Shown: piece after piece, positions 1 to 5,369 of the stretch | Numbering within the stretch: the first letter of the stretch is position 1 | Layout of the letters: each line of letters opens with the position of its first letter | Notes under the pieces: model-generated | Database searches by the model: none | The model's input: the letters and a program-made list of their open reading frames with translations, nothing else | Told to the model about the DNA's origin: nothing | DNA from: Magnetovibrio sp. | GTDB taxonomy: Bacteria > Pseudomonadota > Alphaproteobacteria > Rhodospirillales > Magnetovibrionaceae | Direction: 5' to 3' | DNA: 5,424 nt | Assembly (NCBI GenBank): GCA_016763255.1 | Contig: JAESUA010000242.1 | Span: 1 to 5,424 of the forward strand | Translations under genes and position numbers: made by a program

Positions 1-1
1 C

Positions 2-1339
2 GGTAATGGCTGGCGTATGTTGATGGAAAGCTTAGCCGCCGGTCGCGGCATATCCTTGCCTTCGCTGTCCGTCGGCGCCGCCCAAATGGCGTGTCGCGCG
101 ACCTCGGCTTATGGTCAGGTGCGTGAACAGTTTGGCATGCCCATCGGCAAGTTCGAGGGCGTGTCTGAACGCATCGCCAACATTGCCGGGCACACCTATT
201 TTATGGACGCGGTTCGCACCTTGGGTGCGGGTGCGGTGGATGCCGGGGAAAGCCCATCGGTGGCTTCGGCCATCGCCAAAGCCTATCTCACCGAAGGCAT
301 GCGTCTCTGTCTGAATGACGCCATGGACATCCATGCCGGTGCGGCGATCATCCGCGGGCCCAAGAACATCTTCTCGCGCCCCTACTATTCCATACCCATC
401 GGCATCACCGTGGAAGGGGCAAACATTCTCACCCGCTCGTTGATTATCTTTGGCCAGGGCGCGATGCGCTGCCACCCGTTTGCCCACGCTGAAATAAGCG
501 CAATTGCCGCCAAAGACTTAAAGGCCTTTGATGTTGCGCTGTTTGGCCACATCAACCATGTGATGCGCAACGCCATGCGCGCTTTCATCACCGCGTTAAG
601 CGGTGGATTTTTTCTCGATGCGCCCATCGGAGTGGGCAAAAGTGCGCGCCATTTTAACAACCTCACCCGGATGTGCAGTGTATTCGCCTTCATTGCAGAC
701 GTCGGCTTGATGACCGTTGGCGGAGCCCTAAAGCGCAAAGAACACCTTTCCGGGCGCTACGCCGACGCCTTTGCCTGGCTATTTATGGCCAGTGCCGCAT
801 TGAAACGGTTTCACGATCAAGGCGCACAAGAACCCCACCGCGCGCTGTTGGACTGGACCATGGCCAAGGCCTTGTATGAGGTTGAGCAGGCTTTGATCGG
901 CGTGCTGGCCAACCTGCCCAATCGCCTAGTCGCCAACATCGCCGAATTGATCGCATTTCCCCTTGGCACCAAACACGCCGCCCTCACCGACCGCCAAATG
1001 GACGCCGTATCGGATGCCGTTTTGGCCCAAGACGGCCGTGTACGGGCGGCGCTCACACGTGATATCTACATTCCCGATGTGGACGAGCCGGGACTGGGGG
1101 AATTGGAATTCACCCTTGATGAAATCCGCGAAGCCCAACCGATCCGCATCAAGCTCGACAAAGCCAGACGCAATGGTCGCATTACCAAAGCACCGGTACA
1201 ATCCATGGCAGAGGAGGCTTTGCAGGCCAAAATTATCTCTAAAGAAGAATACAATCGCATCATTGATGCCGAAATTGCCCGCAATTGCGTGGTGCAGGTC
1301 GACAGTTACGATTCAGAGACTTTCCAGACCTTGAAATGA
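2..1339 (+). CDS. fadE: FadE-type acyl-CoA dehydrogenase, C-terminal part (5' end outside the window)
   Basis: This is the C-terminal ~445 residues of a long bacterial acyl-CoA dehydrogenase, which catalyses the first, FAD-dependent step of fatty-acid beta-oxidation (acyl-CoA to trans-2-enoyl-CoA). The frame is open from base 2, beginning GNGWRM, which matches the GQGWRM stretch I recall from E. coli FadE, so the ATG at 17 is internal. Recognisable blocks are REQFGMPIGKFEGV (bases ~122-163), DAMDIHAG, and TVEGANILTRS. The Glu codon at 413-415 in the last block aligns with the catalytic base of the family. After RCHPF (~467) comes the FadE-specific C-terminal region (DUF1974, PF09317), running to the stop at 1337-1339; single-domain acyl-CoA dehydrogenases lack it. 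E. coli FadE is 814 residues, so roughly 45% is missing upstream. I see no frameshift or internal stop. Assignment to the FadE family is firm; substrate chain length cannot be read from sequence. Confidence 0.95.
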   Translation, partial: GNGWRMLMESLAAGRGISLPSLSVGAAQMACRATSAYGQVREQFGMPIGKFEGVSERIANIAGHTYFMDAVRTLGAGAVDAGESPSVASAIAKAYLTEGMRLCLNDAMDIHAGAAIIRGPKNIFSRPYYSIPIGITVEGANILTRSLIIFGQGAMRCHPFAHAEISAIAAKDLKAFDVALFGHINHVMRNAMRAFITALSGGFFLDAPIGVGKSARHFNNLTRMCSVFAFIADVGLMTVGGALKRKEHLSGRYADAFAWLFMASAALKRFHDQGAQEPHRALLDWTMAKALYEVEQALIGVLANLPNRLVANIAELIAFPLGTKHAALTDRQMDAVSDAVLAQDGRVRAALTRDIYIPDVDEPGLGELEFTLDEIREAQPIRIKLDKARRNGRITKAPVQSMAEEALQAKIISKEEYNRIIDAEIARNCVVQVDSYDSETFQTLK

Positions 1340-1350
1340 CGTACTATACT
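1321..1350 (+). promoter_or_regulatory. Possible sigma-70-like promoter ahead of the DUF2478 gene
   Basis: TTTCCA (1321-1326) and TATACT (1345-1350) are separated by 18 bases. They match the -35 consensus TTGACA at 4 of 6 positions and the -10 consensus TATAAT at 5 of 6. The -35 element lies inside the last codons of fadE. A start about seven bases downstream would give a leader of roughly 24 bases. The DUF2478 gene could equally be read through from fadE, since the gap is only 41 bases with no terminator visible. Pattern match only. Confidence 0.3.
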
Positions 1351-1380
1351 GCCCGCCAGTCAACTTGAGGAACCACCAAA

Positions 1381-1905
1381 ATGTCCAATCCATTGATCGC
1401 TGGCGTCGTTTATGAACGTGGAGCCCCCATTCGTGATGTGATGCGCGCCTTTGTCCAAGAACTCAAATCCGCAAAGACCAACGTTCACGGCATTTTGCAG
1501 GAAATTCCCAAGGATATGGACCCCACCAATGCGGGCTGTGGCGTTGATGCTATCGATATCAAGACCGGCAAACACGTTGCTTTGGTACGTCCAACCCAAT
1601 ACGAACTGGACAACAGCGTCTGCTCCATGGACCTTTCCAGACTGGCGGAAGCTTCGATGATCTTGCGCCGCGCGCTTGACGATCAAGCCGAGATTGTGGT
1701 GGTCGAAAAATTCGGCAAACACGAAAAAGAAGGCGGCGGCTTATCGGGTGATTTGATGGCGGTGATTTCCGAAGGCATCCCCACCATGGTCACGGTGCCC
1801 AAGATCGAACTGGAATCGTGGCAACGCTTCACCGGTGGATTGAGCACAAATTTAACCTGTGATATCGATCAAGTACTGGCGTGGTGGAAGGCTTTAAAAG
1901 CTTAA
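1381..1905 (+). CDS. DUF2478 family protein
   Basis: A 174-residue soluble protein with no signal peptide or membrane segment. The N-terminus (LIAGVVYERG, residues 5-14, then VHGILQEI, 35-42) forms a beta-alpha-beta start of the NTPase-like fold typical of DUF2478. The family hallmark VVEKFGKHEKEGGGL is at residues 107-121, followed by GIPTMVTVP (132-140) and WQRFTGG (147-153). I see no intact Walker A loop, so nucleotide hydrolysis should not be assumed. Cys53, Cys81 and Cys160 are present; metal binding is possible but unproven. In some proteobacteria DUF2478 genes lie beside molybdate-transport genes, but no such neighbour is visible here. The ATG is well supported by GAGGAA at 1367-1372, eight bases upstream. 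It follows fadE by 41 bases on the same strand and may share its transcript. The family assignment is from memory of the motif; the molecular function is unknown. Confidence 0.85.
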   Translation: MSNPLIAGVVYERGAPIRDVMRAFVQELKSAKTNVHGILQEIPKDMDPTNAGCGVDAIDIKTGKHVALVRPTQYELDNSVCSMDLSRLAEASMILRRALDDQAEIVVVEKFGKHEKEGGGLSGDLMAVISEGIPTMVTVPKIELESWQRFTGGLSTNLTCDIDQVLAWWKALKA

Positions 1906-1993
1906 TACCGTCCTCATCATCGTGAAATTAAATATTTTACACACAAGGCATCCAATTGCACCCAATGACACACCACCATTGCGTTCTATTAAC

Positions 1994-2044
1994 TTGAATT
2001 CTTCTACAATAACCATACGCTAATATGCGCTTCTAAGGTATACT
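1994..2044 (+). promoter_or_regulatory. A+T-rich upstream region with -10-like hexamers
   Basis: The 178-base gap 1906-2083 is clearly richer in A+T than the flanking genes and contains no credible small gene. It holds TTGAAT (1994-1999), TACAAT (2005-2010) and TATACT (2039-2044). None of these pairs at a good 16-18-base spacing, so no single promoter can be chosen. TATACT at 2039 would give a leader of about 33 bases before the ATG at 2084. I found no G+C hairpin with a T tract that would terminate the DUF2478 gene here. Confidence 0.25.
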
Positions 2045-2083
2045 CACCCTCAAAATATAAGCCATTATGATTAGGGGGGAACG

Positions 2084-2644
2084 ATGACTTCACAAGAGAT
2101 AAATTCAAAGTGCGGTGACAGTACATTTCGGCTGTGCGTTTATGAAGCCGGGCACACCATCACAGCATATTTGCTGAATCAAAAGATTGTCTCTGTGCGT
2201 CTCTTGCCTCGCCCGCCCATGACCATCGCGGAAAAAAAATTCATCAGCCACAGCTGGGATTCTTTTATGGATATCCTGGAAAATCGCGCGCTTGAACTTT
2301 TTGGTGGTCAGATCGCAGAAGAAGCCATGTGCGGAAGCACCTCGTGCTGTTCGGGTGATATCTCACGCATTGATGAAATTACGCGCATCCTTGCGGGATT
2401 ATCCGTTGAAAACGATGTCGACAGCGAAGAAATTTTGTTCGAACTGGAAGACCGCGCCAAGGACATGTTTGATAATGAAGATGTCCTGGCCGCAATCATT
2501 CCAGTGGCCGAATACCTTTACGAACAAGAAGATGCCGGGCATATGGAAGTGGGCGGCAAGTCCATCACCAAAATTATCGAACAATATATTGCCCGCCCGC
2601 CCGAAGAAAAAGGCGGGTGGCTCAAGCTCTTGAGATTAGCCTGA
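2084..2644 (+). CDS. Stand-alone FtsH/M41-like peptidase domain protein with degenerate zinc motif
   Basis: A 186-residue protein resembling only the protease domain of FtsH (peptidase family M41); the AAA ATPase and transmembrane parts are absent. VYEAGHTITAYLL (residues 19-31) aligns with the FtsH zinc helix HEAGHA. ELFGGQIAEEAMCG (71-84) aligns with the FtsH GGR-AEE segment, and CCSGDISR (88-95) with the STGASND block whose Asp is the third zinc ligand; here that is Asp92. The first ligand His is Tyr20 (TAT at 2141-2143), while Glu21 and His24 remain. Conventional zinc proteolysis is therefore doubtful, although Cys18, Cys88 and Cys89 lie nearby. The C-terminal half is helical and acidic. 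The start is supported by a strong AGGGGGGA at 2073-2080, three bases before the ATG. No membrane segment is seen, so it is probably cytoplasmic. It may be a pseudoprotease, adaptor or inhibitor. The fold assignment is fairly confident; the role is unknown. Confidence 0.82.
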   Translation: MTSQEINSKCGDSTFRLCVYEAGHTITAYLLNQKIVSVRLLPRPPMTIAEKKFISHSWDSFMDILENRALELFGGQIAEEAMCGSTSCCSGDISRIDEITRILAGLSVENDVDSEEILFELEDRAKDMFDNEDVLAAIIPVAEYLYEQEDAGHMEVGGKSITKIIEQYIARPPEEKGGWLKLLRLA

Positions 2645-2658
2645 GCGACACCCGCCTT
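2604..2658 (-). terminator. Probable intrinsic terminator of the minus-strand operon
   Basis: Perfect 10-base arms AAGGCGGGTG (2610-2619) and CACCCGCCTT (2649-2658) enclose a 29-base loop that itself contains CTCAAG/CTTGAG (2621-2634). Read on the minus strand, the distal arm runs straight into a T-rich tract, the complement of AAGAAAAA at 2604-2611. That is the layout expected of a Rho-independent terminator for the gene ending at 2702. On the plus strand the following bases (TTGTCCCATTATTG) are only weakly T-rich, so termination in that direction is less likely. The element overlaps the last codons and stop of the M41-like gene. The long loop is the main weakness. Confidence 0.55.
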
Positions 2659-2701
2659 GTCCCATTATTGATTATGCTTGCGCCTTGATCGGCGACGTCC
2701 A

Positions 2702-3100
2702 TCAGCGGCCCATGTTCCAAAAATAATTCATCGGCGATGAGAACAAATTGGACGTCCGCCCGACATCGCGCGACATACGCGCCATGTTGGAATTCATACC
2801 CACGGTCGAACCGGTGATGATCGCCATGTTCTTGGAAACAGCCGTCAATTGCGTATCCATGCCCTGAACAGAAGACTGCATCGCGGCAATGTTGGTCGAC
2901 ATTGCGCCAATATCACGCACCATGATTCTTTGTGCCTGAGACATGTCATGCACGTCCTGGCCCAGCACCACAATGGTTTGGGTCATGATACCAATCTGGC
3001 TGGCGATGCCCCACATCAAATATGTGAAAATGCTCATCACAACCACGATACCGCTGATGCCCGCAACCACATATCGGCTGTTGTTTACACGTCTATACAC
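2702..3100 (-). CDS. Small single-pass membrane protein with methionine-rich heptad coiled coil
   Basis: A 132-residue protein I cannot assign to a named family. A short basic N-terminus (RR at 3-4, R9) precedes one hydrophobic segment at about residues 11-34. The positive-inside rule would then put the rest in the periplasm. Residues 39-113 form an uninterrupted heptad pattern. The d positions 39, 46, 53, 60, 67, 74, 81, 88, 95, 102 and 109 are M,L,M,M,M,M,M,V,I,M,M. The matching a positions (43, 50, 57 and so on) are mostly I, V or L, with Q57 and T99 as exceptions. Methionine makes up 15 of 132 residues. The tail (116-132) is aromatic and Gly/Asn-rich. The start is GTG at 3100-3098: an in-frame TAG lies two codons upstream, and GGGGTAGGA provides a ribosome binding site. 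It follows the GTPase gene by 73 bases and is the last gene of the likely operon. It could be an oligomeric membrane scaffold or partner for the GTPase (inference). Confidence 0.8.
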   Translation of the reverse strand: MYRRVNNSRYVVAGISGIVVVMSIFTYLMWGIASQIGIMTQTIVVLGQDVHDMSQAQRIMVRDIGAMSTNIAAMQSSVQGMDTQLTAVSKNMAIITGSTVGMNSNMARMSRDVGRTSNLFSSPMNYFWNMGR

Positions 3101-3173
3101 GTCCTACCCCATTCTTCTTATCGTTGTGAGTTATGTTCACCGGCGGGTTGCCCCCCCAGCCACACAGCCCTGT

Positions 3174-4757
3174 TCACTCCGCAGATGCCGGGCTGGCTTG
3201 CCGAACAGGTTCCGAGGGGAGAACCTGTTGTGATTTATCGGCAACCAAACCCGAGGCGATCTGCGTCTCCTCAGTGTTAAGTTCAATCGGCGCGCCTGTC
3301 GTTGTGTCGACTGCAAGTGCAGCCAAGCGCGCCTTACGCCCGGATGGATCCGTATGCTGATCATTCAGGCGTTGAATATGACCTTCGATGGCACCGATCA
3401 CTTCACTGACCATCTTACGGGTGCCCTTGCCCCAACCGCTGATGCCACCGCTAAAGGCGCTGTGCCACATCCGCGTATTTTTGACAAAAGCATTTTTCAA
3501 ATTCAATTCATGATCGCCAAACCTATTGGGCAGAGTGGCGGCAATGGATTTGGCGATCATCTTGCGCATCGTGTAGTGCCACGACAACGCCAGCACCCCC
3601 AGGGCACCGGCAATGGCGATCATGCTCAAAACGTAGCCTCTCACCGCATCAAAACCCGATGCGATGGCATCCATGCCCAGCAACTGCACCACACCAATGC
3701 CCAGGCCGATTGCCAGCACTATACCGACGACATCGCCGATCAGCACCCGCTTGCGCCAGCGCCCAACGGCATCTTCAATCGCCGGAATGGCTTCGATTTC
3801 AACACGTCGCGCAACGTCTTCGAGGGAACTCACCACCCGGTAACCGCGTTCGATTTCGACTTCATCCATACGCCGGGTGATTTCGCCCAAGTCTTCATCG
3901 CGTTTGCGCCGAAAACGTTCGCGCAACGCCGGGTCTTCAATGGGTACCGCGGCTTCTTCATTGTAGATACACAAGAACCGTCCACTGGCCAATCCAGCCT
4001 GGGCCAAGGCCCGTTGCCACGCGGCGACCACCTCTTCGGGGTTGTCCTCACGCGCGGTGGTGTCGATTTGGTTCAAGATGTAAACAAATTTGGTTGAATC
4101 CGCCCGGGTCGAGGCCTTGGCCACCAAATGCTGCAAAGTATCTTGCATCGCACCCGGTTCCGGATGGCGGGCATCAAAGAAAATCAGTACCAAATCTGAA
4201 ATATCGATGATGTGATCGGTCAAGCGCAAGGTCGAACGACGCTGATCGTCGGCATCAAAGCCCGGTGAATCGATCAGGGTGCGTCCTTTGATAATATCCG
4301 AATTTGCGGTTTTGAGCTGAAGGTAGGTATCGATCCGGCGCCCCTCCCCTTCGGCGACCTTTTCAATTTCTTCAGCGATGCCAAAGAAGGGGAAACGCGG
4401 ATCGTTGTTCAGCGCGGTGCCCGGCAAGGTGCGCGAATTTTCATGATCAGAAAAGCAAACCACCGTGAACTTATCATCCACCGCCTGATTACCGGTGCGT
4501 TGCAGACTTTGCCCCAAGGTGTGATTGATGAAGGTCGATTTACCCGATGAAAATGTGCCCATCACGCTGATCAGTGGCCACCACGTGATCCGGGTGGCAA
4601 GTGTTTCATCATCTTTCAACAGGCCCAGACGATACAATACTTTGTCCATCTTGCGATACGTCGGCAACACCGCCAGAAGATCCGGATGTTCCTCGCGCAG
4701 ATGTATTTCCAAATTGTTCAGGCGCTTGGCCAGGGCCGCGTTGGTGCGTTTAAACAT
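3174..4757 (-). CDS. EHD/dynamin-like large GTPase with two-helix membrane anchor
   Basis: A 527-residue dynamin-superfamily protein. An N-terminal helical segment (1-60) precedes the G domain. G1 is GTFSSGKS (67-74), the likely G2 threonine is T98 in KFTVV, G3 is DSPG (163-166), and G4 is NQID (229-232), where the usual Lys is Gln. LPGTALNNDPRFPF (111-124) and LIFFDARHPEPG (191-202) strongly resemble PGNALVVDP and LLFDAHKLEIS of eukaryotic EHD ATPases, so this looks EHD-like rather than BDLP-like. A helical region (275-335) leads to two hydrophobic segments (~338-360 and 375-392), a hairpin that would anchor the protein in the inner membrane with the G domain in the cytoplasm. A further helical part (400-470) and a low-complexity tail (about 485-527, rich in Thr, Ser, Pro, Glu) follow. 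The ATG is set by GGAG at 4769-4766, eight bases upstream. The gene starts 24 bases after the DUF302 stop. The family is known for nucleotide-driven membrane remodelling; the cellular target is unknown, and ATP versus GTP use is not decidable here. Confidence 0.92.
   Translation of the reverse strand: MFKRTNAALAKRLNNLEIHLREEHPDLLAVLPTYRKMDKVLYRLGLLKDDETLATRITWWPLISVMGTFSSGKSTFINHTLGQSLQRTGNQAVDDKFTVVCFSDHENSRTLPGTALNNDPRFPFFGIAEEIEKVAEGEGRRIDTYLQLKTANSDIIKGRTLIDSPGFDADDQRRSTLRLTDHIIDISDLVLIFFDARHPEPGAMQDTLQHLVAKASTRADSTKFVYILNQIDTTAREDNPEEVVAAWQRALAQAGLASGRFLCIYNEEAAVPIEDPALRERFRRKRDEDLGEITRRMDEVEIERGYRVVSSLEDVARRVEIEAIPAIEDAVGRWRKRVLIGDVVGIVLAIGLGIGVVQLLGMDAIASGFDAVRGYVLSMIAIAGALGVLALSWHYTMRKMIAKSIAATLPNRFGDHELNLKNAFVKNTRMWHSAFSGGISGWGKGTRKMVSEVIGAIEGHIQRLNDQHTDPSGRKARLAALAVDTTTGAPIELNTEETQIASGLVADKSQQVLPSEPVRQASPASAE
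3198..3244 (-). repeat. Interrupted inverted repeat in the 3' end of the GTPase gene
   Basis: AACAGGTTC (3204-3212) and GAACCTGTT (3221-3229) form perfect 9-base arms around an 8-base loop. The stem extends with TTGCCG (3198-3203) and CGGCAA (3239-3244) after a 9-base one-sided bulge, 15 pairs in total. It lies in the poorly structured C-terminal tail of the GTPase, shortly before its stop at 3174. There is no following T tract on either strand, so it is not an obvious terminator. It could be an mRNA hairpin that affects processing or expression of the downstream gene. Confidence 0.5.
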
Positions 4758-4781
4758 GCGTCATTCTCCAATTTGGGCAGA

Positions 4782-5369
4782 CTAAAAGTCGCCCTTGGCG
4801 CCACGGTCCAAAACATCAAGCATGATTTCCTTAACCTTTAAGGCTTCCGCTTTCAATGCAGGCGGCAACGGCGTGCCACCGTGGATCATCGGGTCCATAT
4901 TCAGGGTGTAAATCCAAAGCCGCCCTTGTTTGTCTTCCACCAGCGACAAACGACATGGCAAATAGGCTGCGAACGCATCCGAATAGTCCAACATCATCGC
5001 CGCGGTCTGGGCATTGCAAAACATATAGATTTTGACGAACCGATAAGGCTTGCCAGTCATCGCCTCGACTTGCTTGTACAACGGCAACTCACCAACGTTT
5101 TTGATGTTGTGCTCGTTGGCGACCATTTTAATGGTTTCGTCCACGTCTTCGACACTCAGATCGTCACTAACCTGAGCTTTCCACACCGTGGCTTCGGCGG
5201 CGTTTCCGGTTTCAAGAATTTTACGAAACATCTCACGATATGTCTCGTACGCTTTGTCATCAAACTCGGCAAAACGGTTTTTGACATCCAGCACATAGGG
5301 GGTGGCGGCAAGCCCGGCCAAAATGACCAAGACCCCAAAGATCGCCAGAAGATTTTTTAAGATGCCCAT
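4782..5369 (-). CDS. Membrane-anchored DUF302 domain protein
   Basis: A 195-residue protein with one N-terminal hydrophobic segment (residues 5-27), either a membrane anchor or an uncleaved signal. It places the remainder, by prediction, in the periplasm. A helical linker (about 30-90) leads to a DUF302-like domain (about 95-165): RFVKIYMFCNAQTAAMM (110-126), FAAYLPCRLSLVED (133-146) and LWIYTLNM (151-158) fit the family pattern of a short alpha/beta fold. Cys118, Cys139, Met158, Met161 and His163 cluster in or near this domain and could bind a metal or form a disulfide, but this is not established. The C-terminus (167-189) is an amphipathic helix. ATG at 5369 is preceded by AAGGAT with about eight bases spacing. 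The stop TAG lies 24 bases before the GTPase start, so the two genes are almost certainly co-transcribed. The DUF302 family has no agreed function and occurs in many sulfur- and metal-related contexts. Confidence 0.85.
   Translation of the reverse strand: MGILKNLLAIFGVLVILAGLAATPYVLDVKNRFAEFDDKAYETYREMFRKILETGNAAEATVWKAQVSDDLSVEDVDETIKMVANEHNIKNVGELPLYKQVEAMTGKPYRFVKIYMFCNAQTAAMMLDYSDAFAAYLPCRLSLVEDKQGRLWIYTLNMDPMIHGGTPLPPALKAEALKVKEIMLDVLDRGAKGDF

Noticed and set aside
32..487. 151-residue open frame antisense to fadE
   Set aside because: It is fully opposite a confident acyl-CoA dehydrogenase segment, has no family resemblance, and is Gly/His/Arg-rich as expected from reverse-strand reading of a G+C-rich gene.
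1922..1942. Imperfect A+T-rich inverted repeat GTGAAAT / ATTTTACAC after the DUF2478 stop
   Set aside because: The arms are interrupted by a two-base mismatch, the stem is almost all A-T, and no T tract follows, so it is not a convincing terminator or operator.
2084..2644. Reading the M41-like gene as a truncated full-length FtsH
   Set aside because: The ATG has a strong ribosome binding site and the upstream gap shows no remnant of AAA or transmembrane coding, so it looks like a stand-alone gene rather than a broken ftsH.
2849..3280. 143-residue plus-strand frame opposite the coiled-coil gene
   Set aside because: The minus-strand frame has a clear transmembrane segment and an eleven-heptad pattern that could not arise by chance. 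The plus frame is His-rich because His codons (CAT, CAC) are the complement of the many Met (ATG) and some Val (GTG) codons on the minus strand.
3354..4097. 247-residue open frame on the plus strand opposite the GTPase gene
   Set aside because: It lies antisense to a well-supported dynamin-like gene with intact G motifs. Its translation is rich in His, Gln and Phe with no recognisable domain, typical of a mirror frame.
4881..5360. 159-residue plus-strand frame opposite the DUF302 gene
   Set aside because: It is antisense to a gene with a recognisable domain, a signal/anchor segment and a good ribosome binding site, and has no motif of its own.
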